Part shown: piece by piece, positions 1 through 7,821 of the stretch
Numbering within the stretch: position 1 is the first letter of the stretch
How the letters are laid out: every line of letters begins with the position of its first letter
DNA from: Erythrobacter sp.
GTDB taxonomy: Bacteria; Pseudomonadota; Alphaproteobacteria; Sphingomonadales; Sphingomonadaceae
DNA length: 33,049 bases
Assembly: GCA_002695185.1 (NCBI GenBank)
Contig: NZOF01000009.1
Location: forward strand, 1-33,049
Direction: 5' to 3'
The notes under the pieces: model-generated
What the model was told of the DNA's origin: nothing
What the model saw: only the letters and a program-made list of their open reading frames with translations
Database searches by the model: none
Translations under genes and position numbers: made by a program

Positions 1-167
1 CTGAAAACCTCGTTCTCTTCATCTCGTCCGTCCTTCTGTCAGGGCCGGACTCTAATCCAACTTGGAGGAAAATCAGGGGGTCACGTCAATCCCGGAAAAG
101 ATTCTGCGACAAATGGTGCTGGGCCGCACTCGTGAGCGGGCGAACCACTCTCGCGCCCTTCTTTTCG

Positions 168-189
168 CAAGAGGAATAAAAGCCTCTTG
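168..189. terminator. Small hairpin downstream of the DUF6602 relic, weak terminator candidate
   Basis: CAAGAGG (168-174) and CCTCTTG (183-189) are perfect inverted arms around an 8-base A/T-rich loop. The hairpin lies just past the stop of the minus-strand relic at 196. No T-run follows the stem on either strand, so an intrinsic terminator is only a possibility. The rest of bases 1-195 shows no gene that I can support. Confidence 0.25.
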
Positions 190-195
190 GGAAGC

Positions 196-780
196 TCAGG
201 CGCTCGCGACGTCGAGCCAACGCGCATAGGCGCGAACGTCTATCATCGGGACGGTCGCCTTTTCCTGGAGTCGCGCGATGAGTTCGAACAGAAATGCAGT
301 GGCGGGCTTCCCCATCGGGGTGATCGTGCCACAACCGTCCTCGTCGCATGAAAAGATCCCGTGTGCGGCAACACAGCCCAGATCGAGGCGACTGCCGGCG
401 GGTCCTTCGAGAAGTGCGCGCTCGAGAGGCTCGCCCAGCGCGGGGGACCATCCACTTTCGAGCGTCAGAAGCCCTCCTAAGATATGCTGGAGGGGCTTGG
501 GGGGATATTCGCCGCCTGCGTGGGGTATCGGCAGGCTGGCGCGGTGAAGCGACCTCACACTGGAGATCTTCTCCTTGGCATACCGGACCATCCCCGCGTC
601 AATCGACTGCTTGCATTCGAAAACTGCGTAAACGCTTTCGGCCAGCACAACCGTCTGCCCCTGGAAGCTGAAGATGAACGGCGAATACTGCCGATCGAAC
701 ACGACCACGTCGATCTGATCGCTGAAGGTGCCCTCGCTGTCGACCACATGCGCGGAAAGGACCCGCCCTAGCGAGGCCAA
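196..780 (-). pseudogene. 5'-truncated DUF6602-type nuclease-like protein
   Basis: The remaining 194 residues contain the DUF6602 core: VVDSEG, then SDQIDVVVFDRQYSP, then AESVYAVFECK. The spaced D...ECK arrangement fits a PD-(D/E)xK-like fold. Family members normally have an N-terminal helical segment of several tens of residues before this point, and it is missing here. The frame opens with a TTG (780-778) directly after the TGA (783-781) that ends the upstream lipoprotein gene, in the same reading frame. No convincing ribosome binding site of its own is visible. I infer that recombination removed the 5' part of the gene and placed the lipoprotein gene against it. It could still be translated from the TTG as a small protein, but an intact nuclease is unlikely. 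The family assignment is from recalled motif patterns and was not searched. Confidence 0.6.
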
Positions 781-1461
781 TCAACACAGGGACGGCGTAA
801 AAATTTGGTCCGATCCAGAAGACGGCGGAGTAAAACCAGGCTCTGCCTGACTTTCCTCCCAGCGATCTGCAGAACGAGCGGGAACAGTTGAGACGGTAGA
901 GTTCACTGACTTGGCTGTAGCGCTGCTGTCAAAGCGTAAACCCCGCACAATCCGAATTACAGAATCTCGACAGGTATCGCGAGCCAAGTCACCACAGACA
1001 GCGCCGAACTGCAATTGTGGTGGTGACCGGAGAACAATGTTCTCTTTCGCAAGCTCTTCAGGATCAACAAAAGCAGTTGGAAAGAGAAATCCTCGTATCG
1101 TTTTTCCCCCCTGCTGCCCAGCCTCTAGCCAAACCGGCCGACCAGATGCATTGAAGGAATATGAGGCCAGTCGCAGGTTGGGGGGTGTGCTACAGCATTC
1201 CAGATCAAACTGGAGAGTGATGCCGGAATTTGATTGTAGGCTTATCCGGTTTTCTTGCGGCAAGTTTTCCACGACGCTCCAACCTTCAGGAACTGGAACC
1301 TGACCAACATCCTCCACGCTTTCATAGGTCCTATAGCTGCCATCTGGTGCAGGTAGCTGGTCGTCTAACGGACATACAGGCACCCGAGTAGCTTGCTGGG
1401 AACAGCCTATTAAACTCACTGTCAAAAATAATAGAGTGAGATGAGACCTAGAAATTTTCAT
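781..1461 (-). CDS. Putative lipoprotein of unknown function
   Basis: This 226-residue protein starts with a lipoprotein signal: MKIS, a hydrophobic stretch, then the lipobox LIGC with Cys20 as the predicted lipidated residue. The mature part has several cysteines (VPVCP, ECCS, GAVCGD, DTCRDS) and no family that I recognise. Its ATG overlaps the TGA of the metzincin gene upstream by one base (TGATG, 1463-1459), so translational coupling is likely and the two probably share a transcript. The last residues (after roughly 195) are Ser/Pro-rich. They run straight into the truncated DUF6602 frame, so the C-terminus may be altered by the same recombination. It presumably acts in the cell envelope. 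Confidence 0.7.
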   Translation of the reverse strand: MKISRSHLTLLFLTVSLIGCSQQATRVPVCPLDDQLPAPDGSYRTYESVEDVGQVPVPEGWSVVENLPQENRISLQSNSGITLQFDLECCSTPPNLRLASYSFNASGRPVWLEAGQQGGKTIRGFLFPTAFVDPEELAKENIVLRSPPQLQFGAVCGDLARDTCRDSVIRIVRGLRFDSSATAKSVNSTVSTVPARSADRWEESQAEPGFTPPSSGSDQIFTPSLC

Positions 1462-2114
1462 CAGTAAGCAGCGCGATAGGCACTCAATTCGGCACTACAG
1501 AAAGATCGTCTGATTGTCCCGAGCTTATAGTCGCTCATCGCGCACGGCGTTACACCGTCGTTGCGATCTTCAAACCCCACGAAGTGGCCCAACTCGTGCA
1601 TCAGGATCGACTCGTAATCAGAATGCCACTGCGAGAATGCGCCTTGCTGGTTGGCGTCGCAGTGAAGATCATACCATTGTTTCGTATCGCTTGTCCCAGG
1701 CCAAAAAATCAGGTCCTGATTGAGCCCAATATCGGCGTCCACAATAGTCCCATAGCTTTCCCAAAAATTGTAACTGGACAAAGGTTGGATAGATTTAAGG
1801 GTTTGCGCACGGGTATTCGTCGCACCGTAGCCATACGACCGATAATACATCGCAGAGCGATTGTCGGTTGGAGGAACATTCCAACCGTAAGTTATGCGGA
1901 AATTCGGATCATAGGAATTCACTGTCGCGACGGCCCGTTGTAGCGGTGCATCGCAAATATAAGGCAGATTCTGATCCACAGTTATGTTTCGGGTCGAAAC
2001 GTCCCATTTGTTGGGAATGCTAGTTTGAGCCGATGCTTGCGCATGTAGCCCTGCGGTAGCTATTAATGCGAGAACAGCGGCCGATGCCTGCGTGCGTGAG
2101 TTATTTTTCGACAT
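1461..2114 (-). CDS. Secreted metzincin-type zinc metalloprotease
   Basis: The protein is predicted to have 217 residues with an N-terminal signal peptide: basic start, then a hydrophobic Ala/Leu stretch ending near AQA. The zinc site is HELGHFVGFED (His173, Glu174, His177, Asp183), the HExxHxxGxxD form in which Asp replaces the third His, as known in snapalysin-type enzymes. A following CAM segment fits the metzincin Met-turn. I chose the ATG at 2114 because AAGGAG (2126-2121) precedes it by 6 bases; a GTG at 2129 is in frame but overlaps that site. The gene sits between a secreted protein and a lipoprotein, all on the minus strand. Substrate unknown; it should act in the periplasm or outside the cell. 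The region looks AT-richer than the defence genes further right. Confidence 0.75.
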   Translation of the reverse strand: MSKNNSRTQASAAVLALIATAGLHAQASAQTSIPNKWDVSTRNITVDQNLPYICDAPLQRAVATVNSYDPNFRITYGWNVPPTDNRSAMYYRSYGYGATNTRAQTLKSIQPLSSYNFWESYGTIVDADIGLNQDLIFWPGTSDTKQWYDLHCDANQQGAFSQWHSDYESILMHELGHFVGFEDRNDGVTPCAMSDYKLGTIRRSFCSAELSAYRAAY

Positions 2115-2120
2115 GACGCG

Positions 2121-2126
2121 CTCCTT
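2121..2126 (-). promoter_or_regulatory. Ribosome binding site deciding the metzincin start
   Basis: AAGGAG on the minus strand lies 6 bases before the ATG at 2114 and inside the longer in-frame extension from GTG 2129. This favours the ATG. Confidence 0.6.
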
Positions 2127-2215
2127 CACAGATTACCGACAGCGACGTCAGGCATCGCATTTCGGAAGCTTTTTACAACAGAACCCTCAATAGTGAGAGG
2201 CTCGACCATCTTGGT

Positions 2216-2962
2216 TTAGCTCGTTCCGACGTTCGGACGCGAGAGCCTTCCATCATCGGAACGGATAGCTCGTGGTATATCCGAAAGGAGAGCAACGATC
2301 TGAGTTTGCGGCGCGGGTAGAAATTCGCCCGAATACTGAAGCTTCTCCCCACCGCTTGTGACCCCGGACTGCAATTCGACCAGCACCGTCGAATCTGTCT
2401 CCGCTTGACCCTTGTAGACCTTGTTGATCTTCATTTCCATGAAAGCACGTCCGACACTGCCTGCATCCGGCAATCGATAGCCCAGAACCGTTCCTGAAAC
2501 GACGAGGTCGGAGAGTAGCTTGTAGTCGTCGTAGTCAGCTTGCAAACGGATCTTTTTTGAAGCGGCGTTTATCAATGCCGTGGCACCGGCTCCGGGCCGA
2601 AGATCCTGCGGGCCGAATCCCAAAGTAGCCAGCTCGAGCGCAATATCTTCGACAAGAGCGGCATCGATTGCCGCCTCGGTATCAGCGGCTAAGCCCCTGC
2701 TTTCTTTCCTGCTAATATTATTAAGCCGCGCGACCACGCTACGATATTGTCCGAAGTTGATGCCTGCCTGCTCAAGTTTTGCGCGCTGCGAAGCTTGCGC
2801 CTTTGCCTTTTCCTGAAGAAAAATCTTGGCGCTCTCCTCGATACTTCGTTCAGGCCTCGAATTCGCACCACTCGATGAATTTTGCGCTTGACCAATTGCC
2901 CCTGATGCGAAAGCACCTGCGAGGAGGATTGCGCTGCTTATGGCGAGCGGTCTTACATTCAT
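2216..2962 (-). CDS. Secreted protein of unknown function
   Basis: This 248-residue protein starts with a signal peptide (MNVRP, a hydrophobic Ala/Leu/Gly segment, likely cleavage near GQA at about 24-26). A polar segment and a charged, probably helical part rich in Glu, Lys and Ala follow (about 40-110). The C-terminal half looks like a beta-rich domain (about 135-230). The start is supported by GAGGAAG five bases upstream of ATG 2962. It lies 101 bases upstream of the metzincin gene on the same strand and may be the first gene of a three-gene envelope cluster. No conserved family was recognised. It could be a partner or substrate of the protease, but that is only context. Confidence 0.65.
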   Translation of the reverse strand: MNVRPLAISSAILLAGAFASGAIGQAQNSSSGANSRPERSIEESAKIFLQEKAKAQASQRAKLEQAGINFGQYRSVVARLNNISRKESRGLAADTEAAIDAALVEDIALELATLGFGPQDLRPGAGATALINAASKKIRLQADYDDYKLLSDLVVSGTVLGYRLPDAGSVGRAFMEMKINKVYKGQAETDSTVLVELQSGVTSGGEKLQYSGEFLPAPQTQIVALLSDIPRAIRSDDGRLSRPNVGTS

Positions 2963-3067
2963 CGGACTTCCTCTCGAATTTCTTTACCCGCGGATAATCT
3001 TCAAACGCGCAAAGAAAGCGATACGTTCCTTTCTGTGTCGTTTAGCAAGATGACATCGTCCTTTCTT

Positions 3068-3679
3068 TCACTCCGAACTACTCAAATCACGGTCACAAAA
3101 GGCCAATTTTAGAAAATGTTCTGTCAGCGCACGCGCGCCTTTCTGTGTGACCATTTCACTCCAATTGTCCCAGCGATCGATGCGCTCGAGGAGCCAGAGA
3201 TAAAACCTGTCACGCGCGAGACAGTCGCCATCGGGCCAGGTCATCGTCCACAGGGTGCTGCGAACCGGGATTTCGCGGGTGATCCGCAAGCCGATCAGTT
3301 TCACCGCCGAATCGTTGCCGATCGTATCGGTCGCGAAGCGATGTGCCATGCGCGCAGCGACGCGCTCCCGCCTCTCAATCTGTTCGGCTGCAGCAATGCG
3401 TTCGGAATGACCCGCGACCGTCCGGTTCGCGATAATCCAATCGAGACCGACATCCTCCGCAGCATCCTCTCGCGTGTGCGTGGCAAACAGCATTAGCAAC
3501 ACAGAGTGGCCTTCAGGCGTCGGTCGGCCATCCGTGTCGTTCACGCATGCGATCCGGACGAGCGCGACACGTTGAATAGCCAACATGCCTCCACTTCTGT
3601 CCTCGAGAGGATCGAGCGCCCAGTCCACCGGAGCCTGCTCGAAATAAGGGTCGATTTCGAATTCTGCGGTATCGCTCAT
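3068..3679 (-). CDS. Hypothetical protein
   Basis: No family was recognised. From ATG 3679 the product has 203 residues, without signal peptide or membrane segment. It is acidic at the N-terminus (MSDTAEFEIDPYFEQ). A basic/acidic helical stretch rich in Glu and Arg lies near the middle, and a Trp-rich segment (WTMTW, FYLWLLERIDRWDNW) near the C-terminus. The ATG is preferred because GGGGAG lies about 6 bases upstream; a GTG at 3733 would add 18 residues. It diverges from the ArsR-type gene, and the dyad at 3749-3774 lies between them, so it may be under ArsR control. Confidence 0.55.
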   Translation of the reverse strand: MSDTAEFEIDPYFEQAPVDWALDPLEDRSGGMLAIQRVALVRIACVNDTDGRPTPEGHSVLLMLFATHTREDAAEDVGLDWIIANRTVAGHSERIAAAEQIERRERVAARMAHRFATDTIGNDSAVKLIGLRITREIPVRSTLWTMTWPDGDCLARDRFYLWLLERIDRWDNWSEMVTQKGARALTEHFLKLAFCDRDLSSSE

Positions 3680-3748
3680 CGCACCGCTCCCCACGTTCCG
3701 CACCGGACCTCCCAGCGCCTCGTGACACGGCACATAGCATGAACAGAA

Positions 3749-3774
3749 AATACTTCAATAGGTAATGAAGTATT
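3749..3774. promoter_or_regulatory. Dyad operator between divergent genes, candidate ArsR-family site
   Basis: AATACTTCA (3749-3757) and TGAAGTATT (3766-3774) are perfect 9-base inverted arms around 8 bases. A second overlapping pair is TTCAATA (3754-3760) and TATTGAA (3771-3777). The AT-rich palindrome in an otherwise GC-rich region lies 45 bases before the regulator ATG. Length and form fit operators of ArsR/SmtB dimers, so autoregulation is the natural inference. Confidence 0.6.
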
Positions 3775-3818
3775 GAATTAACTTGTCGGTAGGGATCGCT
3801 GGCGCTATCAGGAGGAGA

Positions 3819-4094
3819 ATGGAAAAGATGGATGCCGTCGCGAAACTCAGTGCCCTGGCACAGCCAACCCGGCTGGAGATATTCCTGGCCATAGCGCGAG
3901 CGGCGGACGGGATTACGTCTAGCGAAGTTGCCGAGCAGACCGATACGATGCCCAACAACACCTCGGTGCACCTGTCGGTGTTGAGGAACGCGGGGCTGGT
4001 CTCATCCACGAAAGAAGGACGCTCAGTTACCTACAGAGCCGAGCGGGTAGCCGTGCAGAGACTAGCGACCTTTTTGTCCGAAGCCGCCAAGTAG
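3819..4094 (+). CDS. ArsR/SmtB-family winged-helix transcriptional regulator
   Basis: This 91-residue protein is almost entirely one winged helix-turn-helix domain. It has ALAQPTRLEIFL at the start, a recognition helix region around NNTSVHLSVLRNAGLV, and the wing STKEGRSVTYR. The domain and length are typical of ArsR-type repressors. The classic Cys metal-binding motif of ArsR (ELCVCDL) is absent and there are no cysteines, so the signal is probably not arsenite. The start is ATG 3819 or ATG 3828, both served by AGGAGGAG at 3810-3817; a TTG at 3783 would give a longer form overlapping the promoter region. No resistance or transport gene follows; the likely targets are its own promoter and the divergent gene. 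Confidence 0.8.
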   Translation: MEKMDAVAKLSALAQPTRLEIFLAIARAADGITSSEVAEQTDTMPNNTSVHLSVLRNAGLVSSTKEGRSVTYRAERVAVQRLATFLSEAAK

Positions 4095-4340
4095 GATCCT
4101 GCCGGTCGTTATTGGGCCGCTTGCCGCCTGTCCCGATTTAGAAGTGGAGTTTAGCAAAGCTGCTACTCGGTTCATATCTGTTGGGTGAGCAGCATTGCCC
4201 CCATCTGGACCTCAGCGCGGGCGGCGGTTGATCCACGATCTCGTTTCACCCAGATGGTGTCAGCATGCAGCGATAAGCTATGTCGGGCACACCCTAAAAG
4301 TCATTGATATGGCAAAGTGAGAGTCGCAGCAGTTACGCAG
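4095..4340. other. Gap without gene; distant inverted repeat inside
   Basis: No gene is supported in these 246 bases. They contain CCATCTGG (4201-4208) and CCAGATGG (4250-4257), inverted arms 41 bases apart, and no U-tract terminator. The stretch separates the ArsR gene from the end of gajB and could be a junction scar, but there is no recognisable insertion-sequence end. Confidence 0.3.
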
Positions 4341-6044
4341 TCACGCTCGAACAAAGCCTAGCGCCTGTAGGTCGGACTCGAACTCGTTGAGGCAGTTCTC
4401 TGGCACGGCAAGGACGAACAGGTCCTTGGCGCGGGTCAACGCGACATAGCCGATGCGACCGTCCTCGGTGCCAGTGCCGGCGAGCATCGCGCGCACGTGT
4501 GGCTTCTTCGCGACATATAGCACCGATTCAAGACTCTCCCCCTTCACGCGATGAACGGTTGAAGTTCGGAGGGGCACGGCCTGCTCGGTCGCGAGGGACG
4601 GGGTCGCGACCAAAGGTTGACTCGTTAGCTTTTTGTTTGCGAGGCGCCGGCCGAGGTTGTCGGCTGCCTCGAAGCCGAAGTCGGCCACCAACATATCGAC
4701 AAAAGCGCAAACACGCTTTTTCATCTGTGGATGCCAGACAGTGTCAGCGACCAGCGTGGCGGAAGGTAGCCCTGCGACAGGATCGCGGACGAACGACCAG
4801 ACCAACCTCCTCAGCAACCGCGTTCGTTCATCGATGGGGCGCGCCAGGTCCGATCCCAGAGACCCGTGCTTGGCGGCTAGCAGACCTGACAAGCCGACGC
4901 AGGCCTTCTCAAACGCTCTTCTAAAGTCGCGCCGATTGCGGCTGATCGCGGCTTCCGCCATGGAACGAACGACCCCAACGCCCTGGCCATCCATCTCGCC
5001 GCGCCACTGCGCCGTTAGATCCGACGAACGACAGAGAACCACTCCATTCCTAGCGTTGAGACCCGCAGCGCTCATCAGGCTGCGAAAGGATGCCAGCGCA
5101 TCGTCTCGACAATCCGTCCTATAGGGAATGTAATACGCGACGCCGCGCTGATTTGGGGACTCGCGGTCTGCGGTGTCCAAGCCACCAGTCAGGCGGTTGG
5201 CGACACCGACGATGCCAGGCAGCGACCGGTAGTTTACGGATAGAGTGCGCGCCGAGACCGAGGATCGCGCTCCGTAGGACCGCAGGAAGCTCCCGTCGGC
5301 GCGGGCAAAGTCGAAGATCGCTTGGTTCGGGTCGCCGATTAGCGAGACCTGCGACCCCGCGTCGATCAGCAGATCTAGTATGGCCTGGTGTTCCGGTCCA
5401 ATGTCCTGCGCTTCGTCCACCAGAATATGTGGGTATCGCCGCGAAAGCGCGCGCAGCACGAACGGCTTCTCGCGAAGGATCCGCATGACCCAATATCGGC
5501 CGGAGGAGTGCGAATAGGCACCGATGTTTCCGAGCCGGGCGAGTCCGGCTTGGGCCCTAGCCGATGGGAGCTGCATCGCCGCCCGTCCGGCTAGAAATTG
5601 GAACCTGACACCATCCCAGGCGACGTCGATGTCGATCGTCGGTCGGGGGATTTTGCCATCGAAGACGGTGAAGGCCTTGAGGAAAGCCTCGCCTCCCTCA
5701 ACGAGAAAGGGCGCACATGAGCAGCCCATCACAAGATGGCCATGCGGTCGCAGCACGTTGGTGGTGATGAACCCGTCCATCGTGTCGATCTCGACGGACG
5801 CCGAGCGACCGATGACCGGCAAGCCGCGCAGGAGCTCCGCATATTCGCGGCGGAAGGTGTCGACGGCCACGTTGGAGAACGCCAGCAGCGCGACCGTGCC
5901 GCGACCCTCCTCCATTTTTCGCATCGATGCGAGCCGATGCACCGCCGTTCGTGTCTTGCCGCTTCCCGCGCAAGCAGTCACCGCGACCGGCCCGAGCGGC
6001 ATGTTGACGATGTCCATCTGTTCAGTCGACAGGGAGACCGTCAT
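4341..6044 (-). CDS. gajB: Gabija protein GajB, UvrD/PcrA-like helicase
   Basis: This 567-residue superfamily 1 helicase shows the expected motifs in order. Motif I is ACAGSGKT (24-31), motif II VDEAQD (Asp210-Glu211), motif III SLIGDPNQAIFDF, motif IV region LSVNYRS, motif V region TVHRVKGES, and motif VI YVALTRAKD near the C-terminus. Gabija GajB is a UvrD-like helicase that associates with GajA and acts in nucleotide-depletion-triggered anti-phage DNA cleavage. The start ATG 6044 overlaps the gajA TGA by four bases (ATGA), so the pair is translationally coupled. It is somewhat longer than the GajB of Bacillus cereus (about 490 residues). A stand-alone UvrD-like repair helicase is the alternative, but the adjoining OLD nuclease makes Gabija much more likely. 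Confidence 0.9.
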   Translation of the reverse strand: MTVSLSTEQMDIVNMPLGPVAVTACAGSGKTRTAVHRLASMRKMEEGRGTVALLAFSNVAVDTFRREYAELLRGLPVIGRSASVEIDTMDGFITTNVLRPHGHLVMGCSCAPFLVEGGEAFLKAFTVFDGKIPRPTIDIDVAWDGVRFQFLAGRAAMQLPSARAQAGLARLGNIGAYSHSSGRYWVMRILREKPFVLRALSRRYPHILVDEAQDIGPEHQAILDLLIDAGSQVSLIGDPNQAIFDFARADGSFLRSYGARSSVSARTLSVNYRSLPGIVGVANRLTGGLDTADRESPNQRGVAYYIPYRTDCRDDALASFRSLMSAAGLNARNGVVLCRSSDLTAQWRGEMDGQGVGVVRSMAEAAISRNRRDFRRAFEKACVGLSGLLAAKHGSLGSDLARPIDERTRLLRRLVWSFVRDPVAGLPSATLVADTVWHPQMKKRVCAFVDMLVADFGFEAADNLGRRLANKKLTSQPLVATPSLATEQAVPLRTSTVHRVKGESLESVLYVAKKPHVRAMLAGTGTEDGRIGYVALTRAKDLFVLAVPENCLNEFESDLQALGFVRA

Positions 6045-7771
6045 TGGCAGACGTGCTTGATGGCGTCGAGGATGTAGCCGGGCGCTTCGATGTCGAGCTT
6101 CTCGTCCTCTATCTGCGCAGCGAGCGCCTGCGCGAACCGGCCCTTCGATACGTTACCGTGTTCCCGCTCGAACATTCCGCAGAATAAGGCTTTAGCCTTG
6201 GCCTGATCGTCGACTGCCGCATCCACTGCCATCGCCACGCGGGCACCTATCATCGGGTGCAGCTCCTTGAGCGCCGCCAGCATCGCGGGCCTGTTGCCGG
6301 CAACGAGTGCGAGGTCATACTCGAATGTCTTCTTGCCGAGAAAAACCTTCACGAGATCATCTTGACCCGCGAGCATTTGCTTCGCCGTGTCCGACGGCAT
6401 CACCGTGTCGTTCGGCCCTGGATACAGCGGAACCGTCTTGCCATCCGTCTTCGCAGACGGGTCCGCGTCGGTCAGGACCGCTACCGGGATCGTGATCGCC
6501 TTCTCGCCGAACAGCGGCATGAAGCTGTCAAAGTTTAGGCCTTCCACGCTGATGAGGCTGACTCCGTGGTCCCGCAGGTCGTATCCGTGACGCAGCGCAA
6601 GGACGTGGACCAACAGCAGCTCGGCGGCACCCTCAACGAGCAAGGCGCGCCGCGCGAAGAAAAGCTCCGCTCTGGTCACGTCAAGGTAGCGGGCTAGTTT
6701 CTCGCGCTTGCCTTTTGCGAAATTGACCGATCGCGGGTGGAAAGCCACCGCTCGCCCCTCATTCTCCACCAGGCACACCAACGAATCGAGGTCCGCGATG
6801 CTGGCGAAGTTCGGCGAGTGGCTCGTCACGAAGACTTGGACAGGCTTCTCGCCGGGACCACCGGTGTCGATGCCCGACAGATAACGCAGCAGCACTGCCT
6901 GTAGCTGAGGGTGGAGGTGGGCCTCGGGCTCCTCCACGATCAGGCTGCGGAACGCCGCATCCGCGTTCTTCGCGAGTTCGCTAAGGACCACCGCCATGTA
7001 GATGAGGTTGTTGTAGCCAAGACCATTGCGATCGATTTCGAAGGTGTCGACTACGAGCGACAGCCGGGCTGCGAGCTTGCTAAAGTCGGTGCCGGCGATG
7101 CCCACCTCTAAAGCCTGCGCTAGCTTGGTGCCCAGCATCGAGACGTGGCGTCCCGAAATGGCGGAATGTGTGTCCTTGATCGGCTTGTGTAACCGTAGTT
7201 TGTCGTCGAGCTCCCGCAGCGCCTTCGCGATGTCCCCTCGGCCAGTGTCGTCCGACAGTAGGTGAATAAGACGGGAAAGCTGGCTGTTGCGGCTCGGCCT
7301 GAGTCCTTGCTCGGCGTCGCGCAACGGCTGCAGGTAAACGCTCCGCAGGTTCTCCAGCATCGACGACGTCATCGATACCTCGTCGAATTCGCCGCACCAG
7401 CGGCGTGGCTTGAGCCGCCCCGACTTGTCCGCCTCTCCATAGGTCACGCCCATCAGCGCCTCGGTCGACCCGTCAGGACGCTCGCGCAGCGCGTGAATAA
7501 ATTCGGCCTCGTCGTCGTGGCTCAATCCGCGGAACAGGTATTCGAACCTGATCTCCCCGGTGGCCGTCCCGCCCAAAGGAATATGGATGTCCTCGCATGT
7601 GAAGCGCGGATACGGGTCGTCCGCGCCCGCAAGCAGCGCGCGCAGGGCGTCCACGATCGCGGTCTTGCCAATGTTGTTCGGCCCGAGGATAATGTTGAGC
7701 CCGGGCTGGAACTCAAGCGACGCCTCGGCAATGCGCCGGAAGTTGTTGATCGTAAGCTGCGCGAGATGCAC
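6041..7771 (-). CDS. gajA: Gabija protein GajA, OLD-family ATPase/TOPRIM nuclease
   Basis: From GTG 7771 the product is 576 residues, very close to known GajA proteins (about 578). The ATPase part begins at once with an ABC-type strand and Walker A GPNNIGKT (30-37). Walker B is IVEEPEAHLHPQ (Glu280-Glu281), followed by the TSHSP histidine segment. The C-terminal TOPRIM nuclease part shows LLVEGAAE (Glu380, Glu384) and LTDADP (Asp435, Asp437). GajA is the sequence-specific DNA nicking component of Gabija, normally held inactive by NTPs. GTG 7771 is chosen because GGGGGA lies 4 bases upstream and OLD proteins start about here. An ATG at 7807 would add 12 residues and approach the divergent gene. 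The upstream continuation of the frame is antisense to the divergent gene and not counted. Confidence 0.9.
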   Translation of the reverse strand: MHLAQLTINNFRRIAEASLEFQPGLNIILGPNNIGKTAIVDALRALLAGADDPYPRFTCEDIHIPLGGTATGEIRFEYLFRGLSHDDEAEFIHALRERPDGSTEALMGVTYGEADKSGRLKPRRWCGEFDEVSMTSSMLENLRSVYLQPLRDAEQGLRPSRNSQLSRLIHLLSDDTGRGDIAKALRELDDKLRLHKPIKDTHSAISGRHVSMLGTKLAQALEVGIAGTDFSKLAARLSLVVDTFEIDRNGLGYNNLIYMAVVLSELAKNADAAFRSLIVEEPEAHLHPQLQAVLLRYLSGIDTGGPGEKPVQVFVTSHSPNFASIADLDSLVCLVENEGRAVAFHPRSVNFAKGKREKLARYLDVTRAELFFARRALLVEGAAELLLVHVLALRHGYDLRDHGVSLISVEGLNFDSFMPLFGEKAITIPVAVLTDADPSAKTDGKTVPLYPGPNDTVMPSDTAKQMLAGQDDLVKVFLGKKTFEYDLALVAGNRPAMLAALKELHPMIGARVAMAVDAAVDDQAKAKALFCGMFEREHGNVSKGRFAQALAAQIEDEKLDIEAPGYILDAIKHVCQ

Positions 7772-7821
7772 GTGTCCCCCCAAGTCTGGTGCTTCTCTCC
7801 ATCCCATCGCGTTCGACGGAA
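7772..7821. promoter_or_regulatory. Compact divergent promoter region between gajA and the nuclease-like gene
   Basis: Only 50 bases separate the chosen starts of the two divergent genes. The promoters must therefore overlap or lie inside the neighbouring coding sequence. No good -10 or -35 box is visible. The arrangement suggests joint control of Gabija and the plus-strand trio. Confidence 0.35.

Noticed and set aside
3819..4094. Arsenic resistance operon
   Set aside because: The regulator lacks the cysteine metal site and no arsenate reductase or arsenite pump is nearby.
4201..4257. Insertion-sequence ends formed by CCATCTGG/CCAGATGG
   Set aside because: The arms are only 8 bases, enclose 41 bases with no gene, and have no target duplication that I can see.
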